Origin: Echinometra lucunter
Taxonomy: Eukaryota; Echinodermata; Echinoidea; Camarodonta; Echinometridae
DNA length: 64,000 nucleotides
Direction: 5' to 3'
Assembly: GCA_029962745.1 (NCBI GenBank)
Contig: CM057169.1
Span: forward strand, 14,163,193-14,227,192
Every line of letters begins with the position of its first letter. Within the stretch, counting starts at the first letter, position 1. Shown here piece after piece: positions 1 to 10,906 of this stretch. The notes beneath the pieces are model-generated. The model worked only from the letters and a program-made list of their open reading frames with translations. It had not been told where the DNA came from and made no database searches. The position numbers were made by a program, and so were the translations under genes.

Positions 1-2383
1 CTATGTTATACAAGCTTTGCTTTTTGATAGGTTCCTCATATTTCACATGATTGTGTTTATAGTTATAACCATTATTTTTGTCAATATTCTTTTTCTTTGT
101 TGAACGATTACATAAAAAACTGTTATTTGAATGTGTGGAATGTGAAACAATAAATCAAATCAAATCAAAATCAAATTGTTATTTCATCCATTAAGCGGGT
201 CGTCAGTTATAATTTTCATCAGAGAAGAAAGGTCAAACTGCAAAAGGGTTTTAAATATAAGCACAATCTCGACATGAATAGGAGAATATGGTTACAACAT
301 ACTTGATCTGTAACGTTAAGTGCGAGCGAGCGTAGCGAGCAAGCTTTGGGAATAAAAGGAAACCATCCTCACAGCGAGTCTCCTTCTTAGCTCAACCAAT
401 CGGTTGGCCAAAAAAAAAAGAAGAAGAAGAAGAAAAAAAAAGAGACAGACAGAGAAAAGAAAGGAGAAGGAAAGAGAAAAAGGGAAAAACAAGAAGAAGG
501 AAAATGGTACATCGGGAAGCGCTCCCTAGCTTCGCTCGCCTAGCATCTAAGTAACTTAACCAATGCCGATGCTAATTACTATTCTTATGAAAGGAATCAG
601 TTTGCATCTTGTGTCTCAATCTAATGTTATAGGCTGCTATTGTTCCACTCATAGAATGTTAGTAATAACCACATCTGGATTTCACTCCAAGAAGTTACTT
701 AAAAGGGGCCTTTCTCTAGATATCCTAGAGAAAAAACAAAAATTCTAATTTGTTAGTCTGCTAGCTCGCTACTCCCGCTAGGAAAAGCTAGAAGCGAGTT
801 AGCAAATTATCGTAATATTTGGGCAGTTAGGAGGTTCACAAAATTACAACAAAAAGAAAAAAGAAAAAGAACAAAAAATCCTCTGTATTTTGCTGACGAA
901 TCCATACGTTAACGTATTTTGTAGGGGGAAGGGGGAAGGCGTCGCTGACTTTGCTCGCTTGTAAAAACAGAATGATTTCGGACGGTGAGCGAGGTAGGCC
1001 TACCTAAACTGATTCATGATTCAGCTCACAGAGGATCGAATAGATTAGACAGATATTATGTTTCGATGACGAAATAACACTTCTACAATGAAAAAAAGGT
1101 ATAATTTTCTTCGCTCGCTGCGCTCGCTCGATAAATAATTGTTTGATTTTTTTTTCAAAACAAACAAATTGGGCGAGTGAGGTGACCAAAATGAATAATT
1201 CAGATGTTTCATATGCTCACATTGTAATTTACTGAAGGGGCGAGTGTGTGCTTCCTCGCTCGCTTCGCTCACTCGTAATGGTAAGAGACATGATAGTTTC
1301 GGACTGAAAGCAATAGACCACGGACGTGCTAAAATAGAGTCATTGGCAGCGAGGTGATTATATATTTGATTGAAATATCATCTGAGCCTGTAGTGGTCCG
1401 ATAGTGTATTTTGATAACAAAATAACATGTTTTTATTGCAAATCAAGTTGTAACTTTTCGGCTCGCTCACTTCGCTCGCTCGCAAAATTTAAGTACAGGG
1501 TGGTATCTAGCAAGATGCATCATTTTCCAAAATTTTTTAAAAAGCTTCACGTCCCTAAAGACACCTTAATTGGAGATTACTGTCGTTATTGTTAACATGA
1601 CAGCATGATAGAAATAACCACACACACCAGCACAAACTTTTCCACTCGGTGCCATGGCTGTACGCTACGCAGCAGAGGGGCAGGGTGGAGGTTGCCCCCC
1701 AGAAATTTTGAATACTCAACTTTTTTTTTTTTTACTGAAAACTGTCAAAAAGTACAACAAAAGTGTGTACCAGATCCTTCAATTTCAGCTTTAAAAATGC
1801 AAAAACGCCCTCATGACCGGCTCGGTCGCTTCGCTCCCTCGCTGTTGTATTTCTTCGAAAAGTTTACGCACTTTGTCCCCCCCAGAAAAAATTCTGCGTA
1901 CGGTACCCCCCCCCCCCCCCCAATGCGATGGCCCATGGTACGCCACTGCATAGAAAGTAAATTTAGACTTTTCAAACTTTCATAACTTTCTCATTTTGTA
2001 ACCGTTTTTTATTTAACTTTTTAAAATTGCTTCTCTCTATTCGCTCTTGTTATTAAAACTGATTTTTTCCCCAGGGTTTCATTTTCTTTTGATAATATAT
2101 CGGATCTATTATCAAAAGAAAATTAAACCCTGTACATGAATAAGGAATTCATATCAGATTTCCAGAACGTCTGTACAGATATATAATCATTTCCCCTCCC
2201 CTTACCTATACCCACATTCTTCAGCAAGGCCTTACGCAGGAATTTTTTCCTAGGGGGCAAGAATATATTCATTGTTTGAGGGAACACGCAAGGGAGGGAG
2301 CTTTTGCATTGTTTAATGTTTGCGTACAGCCATGTTCTTCAGCCTTTTCCTCTCTCAAAATCTGACTTCTTTAACCCCCTTCC
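1..2383. repeat. Gene-free repetitive flank with recurrent CG-rich palindromic motif
   Basis: I see no supportable gene here. A short motif of the form TCGCTCGCTTCGCTCGCTCG or its complement recurs in degenerate form near 325-345, 525-540, 950-960, 1105-1135, 1255-1275, 1460-1485 and 1820-1845, mostly every 150-200 bases. Between copies the sequence is AT-rich with purine tracts (410-500) and poly-C runs (about 1905-1921). A local inverted pair around 2075-2130 shares the block TTTCATTTTCTTTTGATAAT in both orientations. The open frames are short and change with these simple repeats. Confidence 0.4.
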
Positions 2384-2883
2384 NNNNNNNNNNNNNNNNN
2401 NNNNNNNNNNNNNNNNNNNNNNNNNNNNNNNNNNNNNNNNNNNNNNNNNNNNNNNNNNNNNNNNNNNNNNNNNNNNNNNNNNNNNNNNNNNNNNNNNNNN
2501 NNNNNNNNNNNNNNNNNNNNNNNNNNNNNNNNNNNNNNNNNNNNNNNNNNNNNNNNNNNNNNNNNNNNNNNNNNNNNNNNNNNNNNNNNNNNNNNNNNNN
2601 NNNNNNNNNNNNNNNNNNNNNNNNNNNNNNNNNNNNNNNNNNNNNNNNNNNNNNNNNNNNNNNNNNNNNNNNNNNNNNNNNNNNNNNNNNNNNNNNNNNN
2701 NNNNNNNNNNNNNNNNNNNNNNNNNNNNNNNNNNNNNNNNNNNNNNNNNNNNNNNNNNNNNNNNNNNNNNNNNNNNNNNNNNNNNNNNNNNNNNNNNNNN
2801 NNNNNNNNNNNNNNNNNNNNNNNNNNNNNNNNNNNNNNNNNNNNNNNNNNNNNNNNNNNNNNNNNNNNNNNNNNNNNNNNNNN
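2384..2883. other. Assembly gap, 500 N
   Basis: This is a run of exactly 500 undetermined bases. The round number is the usual placeholder for a scaffold join of unknown length, so features on the two sides may not be this close. Open frames that cross it are meaningless. Confidence 0.98.
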
Positions 2884-3261
2884 TTCCCATAATTTCTAGT
2901 AAATTGTGGCAAAAAATATACTTGCTAATAGAAATGTTTGTAAACAATAGTAATGTTAATCTAACTCTGCATATTTCACTTTCATATGATTGCTATAATG
3001 ATTGAGAATCCCATTTGGCTTGCCATATTCAATTCGTTCGTAAAGTCATTCGTAACTTTCTGAACAGCTTTATGAAACACCCCCTGATGATAAAAGTTAA
3101 TTAGGCTGGTCACATGAGATTCCTCTACCAGATTTTTTTCCTACGTACTCCACCCGTGCCCACACCCACCTCTCTCTGATCAGCTCATCACTTGAATTTT
3201 GTCCGTTATTTTGCCTTTTCTAATCAACTAAATTGTATACATCTTTATTCTCTTCCAACAG

Positions 3262-3461
3262 CTATGAGTCCTTCATCAAATCGAGGGGAGGAGAGTTCCC
3301 CCAAGGCCAGCAAGTTGAAGCAGCCCAGAAAGTCACCCTCGCCTGAGGAAATCTGCATGGAGTCATTCCATTCAAAGAGGAAATTTAAGCTAGCTTTTAT
3401 GAATTTGCTGCTGTCTGAGAGCAGCAGAAAGTTCATGTATCCAGAAAGTTACGCATACTAA
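3262..3461 (+). CDS. Terminal exon of an unrecognised gene
   Basis: A pyrimidine-rich stretch ending in CTCTTCCAACAG precedes a 65-codon open stretch that ends with TAA at 3459-3461. The encoded tail is rich in Ser, Pro and Lys in its first half (for example KASKLKQPRKSPSP) and ends in a hydrophobic and charged segment containing KFKLAFMNLL. The first in-frame ATG comes two bases after the possible splice acceptor, so this is more likely the 3' end of a longer gene than a complete small protein. The upstream exons would lie in or beyond the 2384-2883 gap. A canonical AATAAA at 4010-4015 could end the transcript and would give a 3' UTR of about 550 bases. I do not recognise the family and assign no function. 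Confidence 0.4.
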
Positions 3462-4009
3462 AAGGATGGAGCTGCTTGAATCAAAGAATTAAATCCACTC
3501 TCTATCTTTCATTAATTAACTGCAGTCACAAACCTCTGAAGAAGTTATCCTCAATTGCTAAAGGAAATTTCGCCTAGGGTCATTGGAAGCAAAGTTGAAT
3601 ATGTGTTCATGCTAACATAGACCTGTTTAGGTCAATGAGCTACAAAATCTACATGCTCCCAAATAGTCACCTTTGACTGAGAAAATGGCCTAAAGAGGTT
3701 AGAATCAAAGTTGAATCTTGCCTGAATTTACTGCAGTGAGGAAGCTGCAGGATCACTCATAAGCCATCTACATGTACAGGTGGCAGGGTTCCAAGGTTGA
3801 ATTTTAGCTAGTTGTAGCTTGTATGGATTTACTATACTTAAATCTACTCAGAAAGTCACCTTTATCTACTCTTGAGGCTCCGCATTATAAAGTTGCTGAA
3901 AACAAAGTTGCATGATTTTCTACCTACCAACTCAAACTGTGAATGTTGCTTGGTATTTGTGCAATAGACCTTGCGCAGACTAGCCTTGTGCTATTAAAAC
4001 AAGAAATCC

Positions 4010-4015
4010 AATAAA
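4010..4015 (+). terminator. Polyadenylation signal AATAAA
   Basis: A canonical hexamer lies 549 bases after the stop codon of the 3262-3461 exon, followed by T-rich sequence. It is a plausible 3' end for that transcript. Between the stop and this site I see no other gene. Confidence 0.4.
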
Positions 4016-4035
4016 GTCTTCTACTACTTCTAATC

Positions 4036-4036
4036 A

Positions 4037-4068
<32 letters not shown>

Positions 4069-4255
4069 TTTTTTTAATCTACCAGTATTTTTGATAAAAC
4101 CATAGTAGTACTGTGTTAAATACTTCGTCTCTTTTTTCCAAATGCATCAATACATAATGACTTCAGTTGAGATTTTTTTTTCTCAAATCAGTGCTGTTGT
4201 GCTGTTATGTGAATGGAGAAGTTATTGTTTGTAATATGTTATTGAGACAGATAAC

Positions 4256-4289
<34 letters not shown>

Positions 4290-4295
4290 TAATGC
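4036..4295. repeat. CTA and AAT trinucleotide microsatellites
   Basis: A (CTA)n tract lies at about 4036-4067. An (AAT)n tract at about 4253-4290 is followed by a stretch mentioning TTGTATTGCGCCAT, which resembles the tail region of the SINE copies found elsewhere in the window. From 4340 to 5400 nothing gene-like is visible. Confidence 0.7.
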
Positions 4296-5401
4296 ACTTG
4301 TATTGCGCCATCTATATAGTAATACTATTCCGAGGCGCATGAGATGACTTGAGCTCTTCTCAATATCCAACTTTTCTTCTGATTCCTGAGGTGAAACAAT
4401 TCTCCCTATCGCAAATATGGTATTCAACACATGCTGCAGACACAGGCACTTCCGGTTTCTATTCAAGCATAATGGGTTGAATCTTTTCAACTCCCATAAA
4501 AATTATAGTTTTTGAGCGTAGAAAATGCAAGCAACAAATTCCGATGCTACCTGCATAAATTATCAGGAGAGTTTATGAAACCTGAACAATATTTTCATCA
4601 AATGAGAAATTTGTTAACCTGGCAGTACATTTTCTATGGAAACTCGGAAGAAATCTTGTCAAATCGTCGGTACTGGATTTGTATCTGCACATGTGCTCTC
4701 CTGTGCACTATGCAGGAAATGTTGCCCTCTACTGTTGAATCTCGTATTTGCGATACGGAGAATTGAACGCTAATGGATCAGCTAGTAATGAAATTAGGTC
4801 TTGCTTGTATATGAAAGGGAAAACCAACCACTAAAATGTACTGTAAAATGTGTGTGATACATGTCTAAAACATATTTGTTTAAAATTTTATGTTAATGCA
4901 ACATCAATATAATTATGTTGCATAATCTGTGATACTCTATTATGAGAGGATTATGTGCATGTACATTTTGTATGGCTTTGTATGGCTTTCATAAAACTAT
5001 TATGATGTTATATAAAAACTCTTTTAAGTGAGTGTATTTTACAATCAAAATATCAAAACTTAGTTTTCGATCCCAGAACAATGTTGACATGCATCACACA
5101 GTGCTTGGACATGGGTGAAACCAACAGGAATTCTATTGTGCAACAAGCACAACAAAGTGCTGTGAATGTTGTGTGGGGAGCTGTCGGCATGCAGGGGTCA
5201 TAGTGTAGGGCAGAGAATAACCGTTCTGTTGTGTTTCTTTCAGACATTTACACTAAAATTTACTGGAAGATGGAAATCATGAATGGACTATCCCATAATG
5301 TCACACACTTATCTTTTTCTGCAATATGCTTAATCAATGTGAGACTATGCTATATCAGTTTCATGCCAATTTTCTTATTGCTACCAAAATGCACATAAGC
5401 T

Positions 5402-5819
5402 TTAACCCATTTGTGACAGAAGGTCCACATTATGTGATTTGGCCTTACAACCTTTGATGCAGAGCCCTAGAAATCATTCCAAATACACGAGTAGAAAGAG
5501 GAAAAATTTCTACACAAACTGTGCCCGTTTTGGTTGCGTCAGTATTTTCTGTTCGTTATTGAAAAATATTTTAATGAAAATAAGCATCAAAATCCTTAAA
5601 TTGGCAGTGCAATGCAAATTTTAAAATCACCATTTTCCCCTGCAAATTGACAACTTTTTGAATTCTCTTCATACTTTTTGCCAATTTATATTTATTTCAG
5701 ATACATGACTATTTATTTTAAAAATGTAGCAATAAAGGAAAAATTTTGGTGTTGCCAATTTGAAGAATAAAAGCTTATCAATTTAGGCTTTAAATAATTC
5801 CTGTCACGAATGGGTTAAA
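5402..5819. mobile_element. MITE family A, copy 1 (inverted ends TTAACCCATTYGTGACAG)
   Basis: The block starts with TTAACCCATTTGTGACAG and ends with the complement of the same motif (CTGTCACGAATGGGTTAA). Its interior is AT-rich and non-coding. A second copy with the same orientation and clear similarity lies at 24435-24847, and a third in reverse orientation starts at 63740. Terminal inverted repeats of about 18 bases, a length of about 420 bases and no coding capacity fit a miniature inverted-repeat transposable element. Confidence 0.8.
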
Positions 5820-6177
5820 CCCCTACTGTGCTAGCCACATACCCCCCTGTGCCAGGTTTATTGCAAGGGTGCTTTAGTACACAAGCAAGTGATGCAACTG
5901 TAAGTGTATTTTGCAACTCTATGCAGATCACTGTGTGGGGTTTGGGTAGCTTTAATACGCGTTGAATTTGTGTATCTTGGTTATTAAACGGTACAATGTA
6001 TAATGTTGTACATGTATTTTTGGCAGGCACCAATCTTAAAGCTGCATATTTTATTGTGTGTTGATATGAGTCTTGAATCTTGAAGTTGTTGCACCCAAAA
6101 TGCTACGTAGACAGCTGTCCAGGATGGGAATACCGGTGATAGTGTGTGCATATGTTGTGTGCAAGTAAAAGAAGCCA
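5820..6177. other. Spacer, nothing recognised
   Basis: The sequence is AT-rich with no coding signal, no RNA gene and no clear repeat that I can support. Confidence 0.5.
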
Positions 6178-6312
6178 GGGACCTGTTTCTCGAAACCGTC
6201 ATGAATCTAAGTTCATGGACATCTCATTGAAGCGCGTATTAATTCTACAACACGTGTCCCTATGGGTTGTCCAAGAACTTAGACTTATGAACAGTTTCAA
6301 GAAACAGGCCCC
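6178..6312. mobile_element. Short fold-back MITE
   Basis: A 135-base block is bounded by GGACCTGTTTCTCGAAAC on the left and by the imperfect complement GTTTCAAGAAACAGGCCCC on the right. The inverted arms are about 45 bases long with a few mismatches. There is no coding capacity. The sequence from 6313 to 6900 is AT-rich spacer with a short poly-C run and nothing else recognised. Confidence 0.65.
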
Positions 6313-6904
6313 AGATATTTGTGTACCGGTTGGTACGAATGAGATATTATGAAAGGGGTTTCACTGGTGTGTTTCTGTCATGCTAAGAACACCGGACCTA
6401 ATCAATGTACCTACATGATATACAAATTTTGATAAACTATGCAGTACTGAAAACAGTACCTGTAAATTATAGTATATTGTAAATTCATTGTACTGTGTAG
6501 GCATGTGATTTATGAAATATTTGAAGTTGTTTCCCACACGTATTTATGAAATGATATGCTGGTATTAAATTAATTTGTGATTGTGCAATGATAGTTTTCA
6601 GTATGAGTTTTGTGCATGGCATTTTACTTTCTTATGAATTTATTCCTGAACACAAATGAGAACCCCCCCCCCCTTAAACAATTTTAGTGGTGAGCTTTCA
6701 TCCACTCCTGTTTAATGCTTATCTTTGTCAGTAGTACCATAAGTAGAAAAGGATAGCATAATTTTTTGATATTTTGCCAAATATGTGTAACTTCACTGGA
6801 CTTTTGTACCAGCAGATACGAGTCTTAAGATTATGTTTGTGTACATGTCTTCCATTTTGTTTTTCTCTGCTGTAATTTTCCTTCTTTTTGAATGTGAAAG
6901 GAAG

Positions 6905-7345
6905 GGGTTTATAGCCACTTGGTCTAATACCAGTTGGTCTCATTCCCAGATAGTCTAACAACACTATGGCTAAACCCATTTGGTCTACTAGCAGTTTGGT
7001 CTAATTGCCATTTGGTCCAATCATCACTTGGTCTAACACCCACATGGGCTAATTGTCATTTTGTCTTATGATCAAATGGTCTAATTGCCACTTCATCTAC
7101 TTAACTTAGTTTTCTTCATTTTGTCTAATAACCATTTGGTCTATTACTAATTTGTCTAATCAGATAGACTAAGTGGTGTTTGACTAAAGGGTATTAGACG
7201 AAATGGGCATAGCCTAACTTGAAATTAGATGAAATGGTAAATGGGCTAAGTGACAATTAGTCCAATGGTTATTAGATGAACTTGTAGACGAAATGAGATT
7301 AGAGCTTATGGGATGAGACCAAATGGGCATTAGAGATAATGGGAT
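6905..7345. repeat. Degenerate array of ATTTGGTCTAAT-type units that flips orientation midway
   Basis: From about 6905 to 7155 the sequence is a chain of roughly 15-18 base units built on TTTGGTCTAAT. From about 7160 to 7345 the same core appears mostly in the complementary sense (ATTAGACGAAATGG and ACTAAGTG types). The whole is therefore a large imperfect inverted structure made of short tandem units. No coding capacity is visible. From 7346 to 8090 there is only AT-rich spacer. Confidence 0.7.
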
Positions 7346-8099
7346 TAGACTAAGTGAAAATTCACCAAAGGAAACAAATTAATGGGATTATATCATGTTT
7401 GCAGAAAATTATTCAGATGCTTGTAATTATTCTATTTAAAAATATCAAAACTCCCTTTCTCCAGTGGGGTATCAGTTGTCCATTATGGCTTTTCATGGCA
7501 CTGATATATATCATTATGTTTACTTTTGCTTTAATATGAAAATACATCTACTGCATTGTTAAATGCCAGGAAACGAGCACTTTCCGAATTAGGATGATAT
7601 TTTCTCATAAAAAATAATGTATAAGGAGCACATATTAGAAAAACAAATTAAAATTTCATTGTACCTTTATTTTGTTTATCATCTCTGTACTGCATTTTAT
7701 TGCAAAATCATGTACTTTGAAAACTTCCTTGGTTTCATTTTTGAAAACCATGAAATTAATCTGTTGCTATTTTCTAACAACTGATTCAGTATCCTTTCAA
7801 TCTCCTCTATATTTTTTATCTGCCTGTTTTAAACCATTTTACATGTAACAATCTTTGTTGATTTTATGTAACTCATCTTGCATGAAATATGATGTGTTTG
7901 ATAAGATTTTGATTTAGTGGCAATCTATTGTCCATATCATGTATTGGTAATGTGTGGAAACACTGGAAAATTAAATTAAAACAAATTTATAAACAAAATA
8001 TGAAAAGTGAACTTTATTTTTTTTGTGAAGTACAATAATGAATATGAGAAGAGCACACATTGATTTGTGGAACCATTAGAGTAGACTGGCCCTCATACG

Positions 8100-8137
8100 G
8101 GGGGGGGGGGGGGGGGGGGGGAGATTCCCCCATTGAT

Positions 8138-8181
<44 letters not shown>

Positions 8182-8540
8182 GTGATCCGAAAAGGGGGTT
8201 TACGAAGAGGGCCGTTGCAAGACATTATATACCACCAATTAAAATCAAGCTTTCGGGCACCTGCCCTTCATCAGGATCTGGAATCAATAATAATAATAAC
8301 GACAGTACAGTACAGTGCACATATGAAATGACAATAAATACATCAACGAAAAGAACATAAGTTATGAACGATAAACATATAGACGGCAGAAATATACAAA
8401 AATAAGATAGAAACGGTAGACATCAATCGTATTATACTAACATATATTATATAATGTATAATACTAATATATATATATATTTATTTATTTATTGATATAT
8501 ATGTATACACACACACACACACACACACACACCCACACAG
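8100..8540. repeat. Poly-G, CA/TA microsatellites and an interspersed repeat end
   Basis: A run of about 21 G lies at 8100-8120, followed by (CA)n then (TA)n at about 8137-8180. The segment 8181-8290 is a non-coding repeat end whose minus strand contains CTGATGAAGGGCAGGTGCCC followed by GAAAG. A second TA then CA microsatellite lies at about 8465-8532. No gene is visible. Confidence 0.7.
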
Positions 8541-8767
8541 GTATACACACATCCACTTCAAAAGTTGGGATCCATTCCCCCCCCCATCTACGCCCCTGTG
8601 TGGAACTGAAAGAGAGAGAGTAGAGAATCTAAAGGCAGTGAGAGATTGAGAAGGAGAGGTTATCCGCCCTACTTTGGCAAAAGGCAGCAAGTCAAATTTT
8701 CATCGAAATTGACTTTGTATTGATCTGGCATATTGAGCCATGTTTCATGTAACTGACAAAGCCATTG

Positions 8768-9050
8768 GTGGAGGTGTCGTGGCCCTGTGGATAAGTCTCC
8801 GGACTTTGAACCACAACGTATCCTGCTGCAGCACTAATGTCCTTTGGCAAGACATTAATCTCCATTTGCCACACTCGACCCAGGTGAGATAAATGGGTAC
8901 CTGGCAGGAATTTATTCCTTTAAATGTTTGAGCACTGTAATGGCTGCAGGGCTAAAGCCATGGCAATAATATCCAAAGTCCTTTGGAAGCGCATAGAGAC
9001 GTTAGATAATAATGTGATATGTGCTATACAAGAACGGAATATAATTTATA
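8768..9050 (+). mobile_element. tRNA-derived SINE
   Basis: The 5' part resembles a tRNA promoter (A-box-like TGGCCCTGTGGATAAG), followed by the conserved body motif CCTTTGGCAAGACATTAATC, the phrase GGGTACCTGGCAGGAATTTA and a tail ending in AT-rich sequence. The same body is found on the minus strand at 23683-23890 and in part at 15850-15975, which shows that it is a dispersed family. It has no protein-coding capacity. Sequence from 9051 to 10430 holds no gene I can support; a phrase at about 9630-9660 (TTCCTGGCTACGCCAGTG) is similar to phrases near 18665 and 20350 and looks like another dispersed repeat. Confidence 0.7.
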
Positions 9051-10437
9051 TTGCTGTTATTAGTTACAAATTTGACCCATTTCTGATATATTAGAGTTGA
9101 AAGGAAGGAAGTTGCAGCAAACACATAATTTTGGATCACAAATTTCCTTCTTGTAGGGCCTGCTCAAAAACATATTTTCTTCATTTCTGGCATTTGTCGT
9201 CGTTATCACTTGTTTCCTTTTGCCAAAGTGGGGCATTTATGTTCTTAACATTTGTATTGTTTAATCGCCATAATAGATGTGAAAATACTTTTGGTGATGT
9301 CTTACCTTCGTGCATGTGATGCTTCCGGGCCCCGTTGCATAAAACTTATCATTAATTGTAACTTTGCCATCAATAGAGACTTCCTTGGGAACCTTGAATT
9401 TGATTCTTTGAGCAATGTTACCACTTCACATAACTTACTGCAAAATGAAAGGAAAACGTAAAATGTCACTTCTCATATAAGTTACCCCTAATACTGAATT
9501 TTAGTGTGCAGAAAATGCCATTTTTATGCACTAATTTTCAAAAATCTCCCTACCGTGGGAGGGGGAACCCCCCCCCCTCCCACACCCTCCCTCTGCTCGA
9601 TCGCTTTGCTCCCTCACCTTGCCCCCCCCCCCTGTTGAAAAATTCCTGGCTACGCCAGTGGAAGAGGTACCAGTATACAAGTATAGGCCAAAAAGAAGTG
9701 TCTTTCCAACAGTTGCAGATGGATTTGAATGATTGAATTGAAGTTTACTTTTAATCCCACGATGATAGATTGTCTTCTCCTGTGGTTTAATTTTCCACGT
9801 CTTACCGAATCGAACGAGTGGAAGGGACAGAAATGTGTGTAAATACAACTTACACAGCCCGTGCATGCTCATAGAATTGCATAGAAATGAATTTGAATAG
9901 TACAAAAGCAAAATCTCTTGCTCGAAACACTAAACTGATCGACTCGGATACACTTTTGAAAAAACGGTAAATGAGGTTTGTTTGTTTGTTTAATTTGTTG
10001 TTTTTGTTTGTTTGTTTGTTATTTAGATGTGTTTTTCTTTCTTTCTTTCCTTTTTCGTTGTTTTTTTTTAATCCTAAATGCAATGAACCTTTCATCAAGC
10101 ATGACAAAAGTACGAAAAAGGGCAGGAAAATCTATAATATAGATCTATATCTGAGATATTGTTTGAAAATATTTTCTTAGAGTGAAGCCTATCTGTCGGT
10201 AATTTGGGGGTCAACGCCTAAAAATCTGTAAGAAACTTAGGTTGGGTATTACACCCCCCCCCCCCTACCTCCATTCCAAAATGTTCTAGCCACGTCCCGT
10301 GCTTTCTTGCTTTCTGTAACTCAAGATACCGGTACGCCCTTTAAGCAAGAAAGTGTTATTACCTCTACATCCCTCTCCCTCCCTCCTCTCCCCATCTCTC
10401 TTGCAATTCCTCCTTTTCTCTTTCCATTATCCCCTCC

Positions 10438-10530
10438 AGCTCTCTCTCTCTCTCACACACACGCGCGCGCGCGCGCGCACACTCCCCACACCCGCGCACC
10501 CACACTCTCACACACACACTAATTTTTTTA
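10438..10530. repeat. CT / CA / CG microsatellite cluster
   Basis: Consecutive (CT)n, (CA)n, (CG)n and CAC-rich tracts occupy this stretch. Open frames in it are by-products of the simple repeat. Confidence 0.85.
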
Positions 10531-10559
10531 TTTTTTTTTAACAACACATGAACACGTTG

Positions 10560-10705
10560 GTATCAACATGCATAGCACATCACTTTATTTGAAATATGCT
10601 ATGTCGATAAAATGCCTTGCTCAAGGGAATAAGTGCCGTGCCGGGGATCGAACCCCGGACCTTCGCGTCTCCAGTCAAGCGCCTTAAACCGCTCGACTAC
10701 GGCAC
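10560..10705 (-). mobile_element. tRNA-like SINE head and body (minus strand)
   Basis: Read on the minus strand, 10705-10633 has a perfect 7-bp acceptor stem (GTGCCGT paired with ACGGCAC), an A-box-like stretch and a B-box GGTTCGATCC, 73 nt in all. The anticodon stem does not pair and the T loop is one base short. The sequence continues with CCTTGAGCAAGGCATTTTAT, a phrase typical of SINE bodies. I therefore call it a tRNA-derived SINE, not a working tRNA gene. Confidence 0.65.
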
Positions 10706-10711
10706 CTCTAC

Positions 10712-10906
10712 TAAAGGCCGCCGCACATGACACGCTTTCTTGCGTTGCGCTCAGCTTACGCTTGAAAATGACGTCACCAACCAAGAAATTCAAGCGCAAA
10801 CTAGTCTGAAGCCAGTCGCAAGCGCTTGGATCGCACGCCTCAACGCAGACGCATCAGGAGCAAGAGACGCATCACAAGAAAAGTGTGTCGTGTGCGGCGG
10901 CCTTTA
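10712..10906. mobile_element. Short MITE with TAAAGGCCGCCGCAC ends
   Basis: The left end TAAAGGCCGCCGCACATGAC is mirrored by the complement of its right end (TAAAGGCCGCCGCACACGAC), giving inverted repeats of about 35 bases with few mismatches. A TA at each outer edge is compatible with a TA target-site duplication as made by Tc1/mariner-type transposases. There is no coding capacity. Confidence 0.75.

Noticed and set aside
2304..3005. Frames of up to 233 residues across the first gap, and similar ones across the second
   Set aside because: Most of their length is undetermined sequence translated as unknown residues.
10633..10705. A functional tRNA gene on the minus strand
   Set aside because: The acceptor stem and B-box are good, but the anticodon stem does not pair, the T loop is one base short, and a SINE body follows directly.
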